From: Paludibacteraceae bacterium
Lineage (GTDB): Bacteria > Bacteroidota > Bacteroidia > Bacteroidales > Paludibacteraceae
DNA length: 64,000 nucleotides
Assembly (NCBI GenBank): GCA_017483945.1
Contig: JAFUUE010000071.1
Coordinates: 1-64,000, forward strand
Direction: 5' to 3'
A model generated the notes under the pieces. It was not told the origin of the DNA. It saw only the letters and a list, made by a program, of their open reading frames with translations, and searched no databases. The translations under genes and the position numbers were made by a program. Below, one piece after another: positions 18,613 to 26,371 of this stretch (positions within the stretch are counted from its first letter, which is position 1; each line of letters begins with the position of its first letter).

Positions 18613-18758
18613 TCGTTACCTGACCGTTACCTGGCCGTTACCTGACAGGAGGTTATGCCTTCAGCTCTGTTCCAGCTCTGTTCCAGGTCTGTTCCAGGAT
18701 CGTTCCAGGTTCGTTCCAGGTTCGGGTCAGGTTCGGGTCAGGTTCGGGTCGCGTTCGG
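18613..18758. repeat. Long 11-nt repeat array after the PUL
   Basis: Three CGTTACCTGAC-like units are followed by about nine units drifting from GTTCCAGCTCT to GTTCCAGGTTC to GGGTCAGGTTC. Neighbouring units differ by one or two bases, a stepwise pattern suggesting local slippage. No gene is seen in 18452-18765. Confidence 0.9.
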
Positions 18759-18765
18759 CAAAAAT

Positions 18766-18790
18766 CGCGGGCGAGCCGCCCGCGTCCCGG
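18766..18790 (-). terminator. PUL operon terminator made from the palindromic element
   Basis: Read on the minus strand: GGGACGCGGGCGGCTCGCCC, then GCGATTTTT, a strong GC stem with a T-run starting 8 nt after the GH88 stop. It is the short (single-hairpin) version of the dispersed element. Confidence 0.8.
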
Positions 18791-18797
18791 GTGTGTG

Positions 18798-20069
18798 CTA
18801 CGGTCGGGTGCGGCGGTAGAGGGCTTCGAGGTAGTAGTAGTCGGCATAGATGATGGCGGCGTCTATCTCGGAGCCGGCGGGGTGGTGGCCGGTGGAGTGG
18901 AGCAGGATAGCAGGGTTATGCTCGGGGGCGAGGTAGGCGGCGGTGAGGCTGTGGAGCATGGAGTCCGCTGCGGCGGCGTACCGGGCAGCTTTGTCCGGCT
19001 CGACATACTGCTGCAACTCCAGTAGCGCCGAGGCAACGACACAGGCCGCGGAGGCGTCCTTTGGTGCATCCGCTCCCCGTGGGTCGCAGAAATCCCAAAG
19101 AGGAACGAAGTCATTTACCATTTGGCCATTTACCATTTGGTCATGTACCATTTCTTTTCTCGTTTCACTTGAACGATCTGCTTCGCCGTATGGGTCATTT
19201 AGCAATTTGAGGTAGGCGTCGGTGACGTGTTGGGCGAAGGCAAGGAAGCGGGGTTCGCGGGTGTAGCGATAGACCATGGTATAGCCATAGACGGCCCATG
19301 CCTGCCCGCGCGCCCAGACGGAGGAGTCGGCCAGCCCCTGGTGGGTGCAGTTGTAGAGGTGACGGCCCGTCAGGGTGTCATAGACAGCGACATGGTAGCA
19401 TGTGCCGTCCGGGCGGAAGTGGTAGGTCATGGTGGTGTCGGCGTGATGGACGGCGATGTCGTAGTAGGTCCGGTTGCCGGTCTCTTCGGCCGCCCAGAGG
19501 AGGAGTTCGAGGTTAATCATGTTGTCCATGATGGTGTTATGTCCTCCGTAGTCACGTATGTGCCGCGGCCAGGAGAGGATAGTGCCCACGGCGGGGTTGT
19601 AGAGCGTGCATAGGCTGTCGGCGCAGGCGAGGAGGGCGTCGCGGTAGCGTTCGCGTGTGGCCGCGTCAGGGGAGAGGCGGTAGCCGTTGAGCAGCGAGGT
19701 GATGACCAGAAAGCCGAGGTCGTGGTCGAAGACGGGGGCGGTGGCCAGATAGAGCATGCGGTCGCCTGTGCGTGTGGCCGCGTCGAGGACATCAGGCTTG
19801 CCCGTCAGGGCGTAGTCGTACCACAGGCAGCCGTCCCAGAAGCCGCCGCACCACTCTTGGGGCACGTTGGCGCGCAGGTTCCACCGCGTCTGCCCGGGCT
19901 CTAACACATTGCGGGGCATGGAGTCGGTGACGGAGGCCATCTGCGCCATGGTCAAGTGGACCTTGGCATCGGAATAGGCGACAGCCCGGTCGAGTTCGCT
20001 TTGCTTGGCACAAGAGGCGAAGAGAAGTACGAAGGAGAGAAGTACGAAGTACGATATCTTATTTACCAT
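18798..20069 (-). CDS. GH88 unsaturated glucuronyl hydrolase, lipoprotein
   Basis: About 423 residues from MVNKISYF. A lipoprotein signal (VLLSFVLLFASC) suggests periplasmic or surface anchoring. The family pattern is seen in EWCGGFWDGCLWYDYAL, the second active-site Asp in GGHNTIMDNMINLELLLWA, and WARGQAWAVYGYTM. GH88 enzymes remove the 4,5-unsaturated uronate that polysaccharide lyases leave on oligosaccharides, which fits the lyases encoded upstream. Residues about 306-320 (KEMVHDQMVNGQMVND) come from the 15-nt repeat. The frame extends 57 nt further upstream, but that part is itself repeat (MVNEQMVNE). Last gene of the PUL. Confidence 0.9.
   Translation of the reverse strand: MVNKISYFVLLSFVLLFASCAKQSELDRAVAYSDAKVHLTMAQMASVTDSMPRNVLEPGQTRWNLRANVPQEWCGGFWDGCLWYDYALTGKPDVLDAATRTGDRMLYLATAPVFDHDLGFLVITSLLNGYRLSPDAATRERYRDALLACADSLCTLYNPAVGTILSWPRHIRDYGGHNTIMDNMINLELLLWAAEETGNRTYYDIAVHHADTTMTYHFRPDGTCYHVAVYDTLTGRHLYNCTHQGLADSSVWARGQAWAVYGYTMVYRYTREPRFLAFAQHVTDAYLKLLNDPYGEADRSSETRKEMVHDQMVNGQMVNDFVPLWDFCDPRGADAPKDASAACVVASALLELQQYVEPDKAARYAAAADSMLHSLTAAYLAPEHNPAILLHSTGHHPAGSEIDAAIIYADYYYLEALYRRTRP
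19111..19154. repeat. 15-nt repeat inside the GH88 gene
   Basis: Three units of the ACCATTTGGTCATTT type, in frame, encoding MVHDQMVNGQMVN. Confidence 0.85.
20024..20056. repeat. 7-nt repeat forming the GH88 signal peptide
   Basis: AGTACGA-type units; the coding strand reads as the hydrophobic YFVLLSFVLLF. Confidence 0.75.
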
Positions 20070-20099
20070 ATTGTTCTTAGCCCTTAGGGGCACGATTAT

Positions 20100-20150
20100 T
20101 TCATTTACCATTTGTTCATTTACCATTTACTATTTATATTTCATTTACCT
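20100..20150. repeat. 15-nt repeat between GH97 and GH88
   Basis: Degenerate ATTTACCATTTGTTC units fill the spacer and reach into the possible 5' extension of the GH88 gene. Confidence 0.75.
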
Positions 20151-20160
20151 ATTGAGCCAT

Positions 20161-22053
20161 CTACTCAATGATTAGGGTGGCACCGCCGTTGGGCAGTAGG
20201 TGGAGGGGTATGCGGGTGTTGCGCTTGTTGAGGCGCTTGAGGGTCTTGTCGGTGATGCGGATGTGGGTCTTGGTGGGGACTGCGGGGTCGTCGGTGTAGA
20301 GGCGGTAGGTCACGGCGGAGCCGGTGGGCAGGAGTGCGGCGAGGTCGAGGGTAATATCGCGCTCGGTGCCGTTATTGAGTGCAGCGACGAACCATGTGTC
20401 GCCCTTGCGGCGCGCGATGAGGATATAGGACTCGGGGTCTCCACCGAGCACGCGTGTCTCGTCCCATGTGGTGGGCAGTTGCTCGAACCAACTGATTTCG
20501 GGTTCGCCGGTGTAGTACTGCGGTTTGTCGTACCAGAAGAGCGTGACGAGTGGCGAGGCATAGACCATGGATGCGGCCAGTTGGTGGCCGTGGGTGTTAC
20601 GCAGGCGGCGGTCGTAGTAGCAGATGGTATAGTCGGCCGGTCCACAGAGCATGCGTGTGTAGGCGAGGCGTACGTCGTGGTCGCCGTCGGGGAACTCCTC
20701 GTTGCCGCATATGCCCTCCTGGGTGAGGAGGTTAGGGTAGGTACGGGAGAAGCCGGAGGGACGGTACTCGTCGTGGATATTCATCATCAGGTGGTTCTCC
20801 GCGGCGAGTCGCACGAGGTCATGCAGCCATGTGGACCAGCGGTGGGAGGCATACTGCACGAAGCCGGACTTGACGCCCACGACGCCCCATTCGCGGAGCA
20901 ACGGGAAGAGTTCGCGCGCCTGTTTCATGAGGGCATGCTGGTTGACATAGAGCCATACACCGACGCCTTTGGAGGCCGCGTAGCGGCATACCTCGGGCAT
21001 GTCGAGGCGGTCGATGATGCGGGTGGCGTCGCCGTCGTGGGAGGTGCAAGGCTCGTACCACTTCCAGTCGAAGAGCATGTATTGGATATTGTGCGCGGCG
21101 CAGAAGTCGATAGTGGCGCGTGCCCCCTCCATCGTGAGGGTGGTCTCCCGCATGATTTTACCCGGGCGCACCCAGGAGAAATCGCCCTGCGGCTCGGGGT
21201 TGAGTCCGTCCACCAGTGCCACGGATGTCTCCAGCAGCGCCCCGGGTGTGCGTGCCGCCATGACAATCTTCCACGGCGTAGCGTAGTAGGTGACCAAATC
21301 CACCGGTGAATACATCATTGTATGTACCATTGGGTCATGTACCATTTGGTCATTGGGGTCTTTCTTATCTTCGACGCTCAGTTTACTATGACACCAGTCG
21401 TCCACGTCGGCGGTGAGGATAGCCGTCCAGAGGTTGCCACGGTGGCAGAGGAGGGGCATCTCGACGGGCTGTGTCATCTGCTCGAAAGGTATATGCTCGA
21501 AGCCCGCCTGTGCCCATTGTTCGGCATAGACCATGGTGCCGTGCGGCAGGGCGTAGGTCGTCTCGTCGGCAATGACCTTGTGGAAGATAGCTGCGGGGTG
21601 TTCGGGGAAGAAATAGCGGAAGGCGAGGCCCTCGTTATAGAGGCGCACCTCAATATTGAGCCGGTAGTTAGAGCGGACGAGTCCGTCGCGGTCCGCGGTG
21701 CGTGCGTTGCCCATCGGGGCGGAGGGCTCGACCGGGAGCTCGGGCTTGCGGCTGAGGTAGATAGTCAGGGCGTTATAGTCCTCATGACGCTCGGTGACGC
21801 TGACCGAGTCCCACTCCATGGGGTCTATCCAGTCGGCGTACTGCGGCAGGGTGCGCATGCCGAGTGCCATCTCCCAACAGCGGTTGTCGAGGTTGAGTCC
21901 GAGGCGCGAGGGCGCCAGGACGGTGTCGCCTTGGTAACTCAGGCTGTAGGTGGTCACGTAGGGCTTAGCAGTTGTTTGCGAGAATGTGGCTACCAATTGG
22001 TTGTTGGGGGAGGCAAGGCTAACCAGCGATGCCAATACAAGGAGCAATTTCAT
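20161..22053 (-). CDS. GH97-family glycoside hydrolase
   Basis: 630 residues with signal peptide. The typical GH97 order is visible: an N-terminal beta-sandwich (SRLGLNLDNRCWEMAL), the barrel segments FDWKWYEP and GVGVWLYVNQH, then MNIHDEYRPSGFSRTYPN and LLTQEGICGNEE, and a C-terminal beta domain. GH97 acts on alpha-glucosides or alpha-galactosides. Where retaining members carry an Asp nucleophile this protein reads GVKSGFV, so the inverting mechanism with Glu bases is more likely; this alignment is by eye. Residues about 234-246 (NDQMVHDPMVHT) are repeat-derived. Two nt separate it from the fusion protein upstream. It is probably periplasmic. Confidence 0.9.
   Translation of the reverse strand: MKLLLVLASLVSLASPNNQLVATFSQTTAKPYVTTYSLSYQGDTVLAPSRLGLNLDNRCWEMALGMRTLPQYADWIDPMEWDSVSVTERHEDYNALTIYLSRKPELPVEPSAPMGNARTADRDGLVRSNYRLNIEVRLYNEGLAFRYFFPEHPAAIFHKVIADETTYALPHGTMVYAEQWAQAGFEHIPFEQMTQPVEMPLLCHRGNLWTAILTADVDDWCHSKLSVEDKKDPNDQMVHDPMVHTMMYSPVDLVTYYATPWKIVMAARTPGALLETSVALVDGLNPEPQGDFSWVRPGKIMRETTLTMEGARATIDFCAAHNIQYMLFDWKWYEPCTSHDGDATRIIDRLDMPEVCRYAASKGVGVWLYVNQHALMKQARELFPLLREWGVVGVKSGFVQYASHRWSTWLHDLVRLAAENHLMMNIHDEYRPSGFSRTYPNLLTQEGICGNEEFPDGDHDVRLAYTRMLCGPADYTICYYDRRLRNTHGHQLAASMVYASPLVTLFWYDKPQYYTGEPEISWFEQLPTTWDETRVLGGDPESYILIARRKGDTWFVAALNNGTERDITLDLAALLPTGSAVTYRLYTDDPAVPTKTHIRITDKTLKRLNKRNTRIPLHLLPNGGATLIIE
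21319..21354. repeat. 15-nt repeat inside the GH97 gene
   Basis: Two to three units of the GTACCATTTGGTCAT type, in frame, encoding NDQMVHDPMVH. Confidence 0.85.
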
Positions 22054-22054
22054 G

Positions 22055-24118
22055 TTACTTGAAGATGAGGTTTTCTACATAGGGTCCGACGAGGAAGCGG
22101 CACATGTCGGAAGTCTTGTACCAGCGAGGTTTGCCGGGCATGGTGTCGTGGATATGCCGGCCGTCGATGACGAGGTGGTCGAAGGTGATGTTACGCACGG
22201 GGCGGTCGGGGCTGTAGCCCTGGATGACAGACAGCTCGCCTTCGTCGGGCGCGGTGATGCGGCGGAAGGTGATGTCCTCGATGACGGTGCCGGGCGCCTG
22301 ACAGTATTTCTCGTTGCGGAAGATGCGCAGTGTGAGGAGCGAGCCGCGGTGGATATGCTCGACGGTGATGTCCTCGAAGAGAATGTTACGCACGACATTG
22401 TTGTCACCGGCAACGATGGCCATACATCCCTGGTAGTCAACCTGAGACTCATGCTGGTTGAGGATACGTATGCGGCGGAAGGTGAGGTCTTCGATGGTGT
22501 CGATGCGTGTGCGGTCCTCGCCTTCGGAGGCTGCTCCGTGGAGTCCGATGAAGATAGGGTGCGCCACTTTGGGATTGAAGACGCAGTCCTCGACGAGGAT
22601 ATGTCGCGAGGAGCCGGCATAGCCCTTGCGTGTGGCATAGACGGTCATGCAGTCATCGCTGGTCTCGCAGTAGCAGCCGCGGAGTGTGACATGTGAGGAG
22701 GCGAAGATGTTGAGTCCGTCGCCCCAGGGTCCGTAGGAGTAGCAGCGGACGTTCTCGATGAGGACGGAGTCGCTGGCGCCGGTGGGCACTTGGGAGGTGA
22801 TGAGGTTGCGGACGGTGATGTTACGGCTGTTGCGTATCTCGACGCCGAAGCCTCGTTCGTCGGGGCGGAGTGTGGCACCGCGGCCGTCAATGACGACGTC
22901 GCGGCAGTTGTGCACTTGGATTTGTCCGGCGTAGTACTTAGCGGGGTCGAGGATGATGGTGTCGCCCGAGCGGGCTTGGAGGGTGCCGAGGCGGACGGTG
23001 TCGATACGGGGCTGCGGGGATTGAAAGTTTATCTCGCGTACGGCGGGTTTGTAACGTCGGTCGCCGGGGGCTTCGACGCAGAAGGTGACGCCGTCCCAGA
23101 GTCGGCGGGGGTCATGGCCGCGGTAGGCGGTGTCGCGCACGAAGGTGTTCGGCGCCACCTCCCGTGCCGCGCCGGAGATGAGTGTGACGCGGGGTGTTGT
23201 GGAGGCGTGGGCAGTACTGAGACGGGTGTGGGTGGAGTCCACGAAGACCGGTTCGAGGCGGAGGGTGTCGGTGAGCCACTGAGCGCGTATGCGGATATGG
23301 CTGTCGGGGTTGTAGGGGAGGAGGGAGCCGTCGAGGCGGGCGGATACGTATTGGGGGCGCTTGCCGTGAGAGGCGCGCTGATGTGCCTTGGTGAGGGCGA
23401 CCATCTCGCGGTCCTGATACCAGAAGCCGTCGTGCTCGACGCCACTGGCCGGGCGCGGGTCAGCGAGGCTCTTCTCGATGAAGCGGACGAGGTAGTGCTG
23501 AGTGGCGAGGCTGAGGTCGAAGTGGCCGTGTCCGGCATCGCGGAGGAAAGAGATACGGCTGTCGGGGTAGGTGATGCGGAAGGCGCGTGCGGGGTTGAGG
23601 CGTGCCTCCCACCACTCGTATTCCCCCATGACCATGAGGGCGGGTATAGAGTCGATGTTGCGTGTGCGTCCCCACTCAATATTGGCGCGTCCGTAGCCGC
23701 AGAGGTTTGTGCGGGGGGCGTCACCCTTGTAGGATATGATACAGAGTGTGCGGCCGGGGTTCCACGCGGCGAAGTTCCACGGGAAGGTGGCCTGTGCGGA
23801 GTGTCCGAAGGGTATGACGGGTGCAACGGTCAGTTCGGGATGTGCGGTGGAGTCCGCCCAGCGGCGGATGAGTGCCTCGAAGCGCTGTTGGCAGTTGAGG
23901 CGGTCGGCACCGATGACGGTGGTGTCCCAGTTCTGCGAGCCTTGCTGTACGAAGGCCATAGCGACGCCGAGGCGGTCCATCTCGGCGGTGAAATAGGGGC
24001 TTCGGAAGAGGACTTCCTCGGTCATATTCTGGTGGCAATAGAGAACCGCGCGCACGGAGTCCGTATTGGCGGGCAGGCGCAGGAAGGTGGAGAGGAGTAT
24101 GGTCAGAAGGAGGTGCAT
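22055..24118 (-). CDS. Esterase-like domain fused to a beta-helix polysaccharide enzyme
   Basis: 687 residues with an N-terminal hydrophobic signal. Residues about 25-245 look like an alpha/beta hydrolase: a nucleophile elbow-like FGHSAQATFPWNFA, MVMGEYEWWEA, and a late His in DAGHGHFDLS. Residues about 380-680 form a right-handed beta-helix (NCRDVVIDGRGATLRPD, IRNSRNITVRNLI, GLNIFASSHVTLRGCYCETSDDCM), with the Asp pair in SDDC resembling GH28-type enzymes. A de-esterifying domain joined to a backbone-cleaving helix would suit an acylated polyuronide. The start overlaps the previous gene by 16 nt. I do not know a named family with this exact architecture. Confidence 0.7.
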   Translation of the reverse strand: MHLLLTILLSTFLRLPANTDSVRAVLYCHQNMTEEVLFRSPYFTAEMDRLGVAMAFVQQGSQNWDTTVIGADRLNCQQRFEALIRRWADSTAHPELTVAPVIPFGHSAQATFPWNFAAWNPGRTLCIISYKGDAPRTNLCGYGRANIEWGRTRNIDSIPALMVMGEYEWWEARLNPARAFRITYPDSRISFLRDAGHGHFDLSLATQHYLVRFIEKSLADPRPASGVEHDGFWYQDREMVALTKAHQRASHGKRPQYVSARLDGSLLPYNPDSHIRIRAQWLTDTLRLEPVFVDSTHTRLSTAHASTTPRVTLISGAAREVAPNTFVRDTAYRGHDPRRLWDGVTFCVEAPGDRRYKPAVREINFQSPQPRIDTVRLGTLQARSGDTIILDPAKYYAGQIQVHNCRDVVIDGRGATLRPDERGFGVEIRNSRNITVRNLITSQVPTGASDSVLIENVRCYSYGPWGDGLNIFASSHVTLRGCYCETSDDCMTVYATRKGYAGSSRHILVEDCVFNPKVAHPIFIGLHGAASEGEDRTRIDTIEDLTFRRIRILNQHESQVDYQGCMAIVAGDNNVVRNILFEDITVEHIHRGSLLTLRIFRNEKYCQAPGTVIEDITFRRITAPDEGELSVIQGYSPDRPVRNITFDHLVIDGRHIHDTMPGKPRWYKTSDMCRFLVGPYVENLIFK

Positions 24119-26325
24119 GTGAGTCGTCCTTTATAGGTTTTACCATTTACTTTAACTCGGGCGCGGTCGTTGTCTGTGGAGACGAAGAGGTCTTGGTGGC
24201 CGTCCTTGCGTACGACGAGTACGGCTACAGCGGAGGTGGTGTGACGGTCCTTGATGATGACCTCGGGGAACTCGACATGGTCGATGACGGAGGGTTTGTA
24301 GGGGGCGGTCGGTTCGAAGACGTGGACGAAGGGGTGTGTCCATGCTTCGCCGTAGCGGCGTGCGACGTAGGTGAGTGTGGGGGTGTTGCGTATGTCGTAG
24401 GGCATGTCCTTGAGCCGCGAGAGTCCTTCGGTGGAGGGCGCGAGGGCGCGGAAGTAGCGGGTGTCGGGTGTGGGCATAGTCCACTGGGTCATCTGTGTGC
24501 CGTCAGGTATGCTATACGTGACGATGGGTGTACTTTGTACATTGTCCGTTGTGCCTTGTACATCGTAGAGGTAGGAGTAGGCATAGAGGTGGCCGCCGGC
24601 GAAGGCGAGTTCGTCGGAGGGCGTGGTGGGCAGGTTCATGGTTATGGCGGTGCCGAGGTTGTGGTAGAAGTAGTCGTGGAAGCGGTCCTTGCCATCCTGA
24701 CGCCGCGAGCGGAAGATGTCGATGAAGTAGTGGTCGGTCATGAGGACGAGTCGCTGCTGGTCGGCGCGTGTCTCGGAGTCGAGCATATAGACCTCGGCAT
24801 ACTGGACGGGGAGGGTGTCCATGGCGAGTATGCGGAAGGGCTGTTGTGACATCATGACGGGGTAGTCGCTGACGCCGTCCACGCAGACGGTGTTGTGTGC
24901 GGGGAAGCGTGAGTAGTACTCCCGGTAGTCATCACCGGAGTAGAGGCTGTAGCCGATGCCGGCGTCGGGTGCAAGGCGCAGTCCGCAGCCGTATAGTTCG
25001 AGGCTGATACCGTTGGCGTGCATGTGGTTGCCTTGCGAAGCATTGAGACTGAAGGCGAGGCTGTGCCGCGGGTCCATGCCTGTGCGTTGGACGAGCCAGG
25101 AGGTCTTGGGTGCGGCGAACATGCGCGAGGGGTGGAGGGTGGAGAGGTCGATGCCGAGCTTGGCATAGACAGCGGGGTTGAGGCGGTGCGGGTGTGTGTC
25201 GCCGAAGCCCATAATCATGGAGTCGGGGTAGAGGTACTCGATGTTAGCGCGTGCGGCGCGCGGGATGATGGGTAGCTCGGATTGGAGGTCGCGGCCGAGT
25301 TCATCGCGGTAGAGGCGGACAAACTCTGCGAGGTCGGAGAGCACGACCTGACTGTAGCCGGGGCACTCGCACCAGATGGCCGTGGCCGGGTCGTAGCCGT
25401 AGTCGGTGAGTGTGCGTAGGCTCCACTGGCGGACGGAGCGGCTGTTCTCGACGATGTCGAAGTAGTAGTCGCGTCCTTTGGCGTCCGTATAGGCGGAGTC
25501 GGGCAGGAGGCACTGGCCGATGTTGAAGATGAAGCGTGCCTGCATGAGGTCCCAGTTGTTGTGGGGTACGCCATTGGCAATGATGATGTCGGCCCAGTGC
25601 TTGAAGGCAGGTTCGATGTACGAGGGACGATGTGCGATGTACGAAGAGTCTTCCTTGAGGAGTCGGTAGGTCTCGGTGAGGAAGGGGACGGTCTCCTCGT
25701 GGATGACCTCGAAGGTCTGGAGTCCGACGAGTGTCTGCATGTGGCCGTGCAGGATGTCCTGCGGCATGCGGGTGTAGAAGACTCCGTGCATGTAGGTGTG
25801 GAGGATGTTGCGTGCGATGTTGCGGTAGGCGGTGTCGCCGGTGGCGATGTATTTGCGTGCAGCATCCCGTCCGAGACGGCATATCTCCAGGTTGATGGAG
25901 GAGATGATGCCTCCGGTCTCGCATATGGGTGCCCACTTGTAGGCTTGTGTGACGTTGTTATAGAGGTACATGCCTCGTGGGTCTTCTTGGCGGGGCTGTA
26001 GTTCCTCCAGCTTGGGTCGGCGGTAGTTGGTGACATGGGAGCGTGTTCCGGCCATCATGAGTGTGGGTACGGGTGCGGAGTCGGCGGAGAGGTGGTCGAA
26101 GAACTCGCCCTTGATGAAGGTGGTTGTGGCATGAGTGTTCCAGTGCATGCAGAGGCGGTCGGAGAGGTAGGTGGCTCCGGAGTCGCGGTAGTGCTCGATA
26201 GGGGCGGCGGAAAGTTCCAAAGGACTAAGTACAATGTACAAAGTACAAAGGAGCAATGTGCGATGTACAAGGGAGCGAAGGGGGATATGGTGTTTCTTGT
26301 CTGTCATAATGCGCTGGTTATTCAC
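24103..26325 (-). CDS. Heparinase II/III-like polysaccharide lyase
   Basis: 740 residues; start at MNNQRIM or six codons later (MTDKKHH). The signal peptide is LLLCTLYIVLSPLELSAA. An N-terminal all-alpha barrel of the alginate-lyase type (about 60-370; HNNWDLMQARFIFNIGQ, CPGYSQVVLSDLAEFV) precedes a heparinase II/III-type beta domain with NASQGNHMHANGISLELYG and SRFPAHNTVCVDG (about 430-530). Such lyases cleave uronic-acid polymers by beta-elimination, giving the unsaturated ends GH88 removes. Two internal stretches (DSSYIAHRPSYIEP and DVQGTTDNVQSTP) coincide with 7-nt repeats. Overlaps the following gene by 16 nt. Exact PL family not assignable by eye. Confidence 0.85.
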   Translation of the reverse strand: MNNQRIMTDKKHHIPLRSLVHRTLLLCTLYIVLSPLELSAAPIEHYRDSGATYLSDRLCMHWNTHATTTFIKGEFFDHLSADSAPVPTLMMAGTRSHVTNYRRPKLEELQPRQEDPRGMYLYNNVTQAYKWAPICETGGIISSINLEICRLGRDAARKYIATGDTAYRNIARNILHTYMHGVFYTRMPQDILHGHMQTLVGLQTFEVIHEETVPFLTETYRLLKEDSSYIAHRPSYIEPAFKHWADIIIANGVPHNNWDLMQARFIFNIGQCLLPDSAYTDAKGRDYYFDIVENSRSVRQWSLRTLTDYGYDPATAIWCECPGYSQVVLSDLAEFVRLYRDELGRDLQSELPIIPRAARANIEYLYPDSMIMGFGDTHPHRLNPAVYAKLGIDLSTLHPSRMFAAPKTSWLVQRTGMDPRHSLAFSLNASQGNHMHANGISLELYGCGLRLAPDAGIGYSLYSGDDYREYYSRFPAHNTVCVDGVSDYPVMMSQQPFRILAMDTLPVQYAEVYMLDSETRADQQRLVLMTDHYFIDIFRSRRQDGKDRFHDYFYHNLGTAITMNLPTTPSDELAFAGGHLYAYSYLYDVQGTTDNVQSTPIVTYSIPDGTQMTQWTMPTPDTRYFRALAPSTEGLSRLKDMPYDIRNTPTLTYVARRYGEAWTHPFVHVFEPTAPYKPSVIDHVEFPEVIIKDRHTTSAVAVLVVRKDGHQDLFVSTDNDRARVKVNGKTYKGRLTCTSF
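24530..24565. repeat. 7-nt repeat inside the lyase gene
   Basis: Degenerate TTGTACATTG units; here the coding strand is the hydrophilic orientation, giving DVQGTTDNVQST. Confidence 0.7.
25614..25646. repeat. 7-nt repeat inside the lyase gene, second site
   Basis: CGATGTACGA units, translated as SSYIAHRPSYIE. Confidence 0.65.
26225..26271. repeat. 7-nt repeat forming the lyase signal peptide
   Basis: About five AGTACAA/TGTACAA units; the coding strand reads RTLLLCTLYIVLS. Confidence 0.8.
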
Positions 26326-26371
26326 GAATTACATATTAATCACATACTAATAACATACTAATCACATACTA
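26325..26371. repeat. 11-nt repeat (AATCACATACT) between GH127 and lyase
   Basis: Four units fill the whole spacer and supply the GH127 stop codon. Confidence 0.85.

Noticed and set aside
24130..24150. Possible further copy of the 15-nt repeat near the lyase 3' end
   Set aside because: Only one TTTACCATTTAC match is present and it codes for an ordinary VNGK segment, so chance is sufficient.
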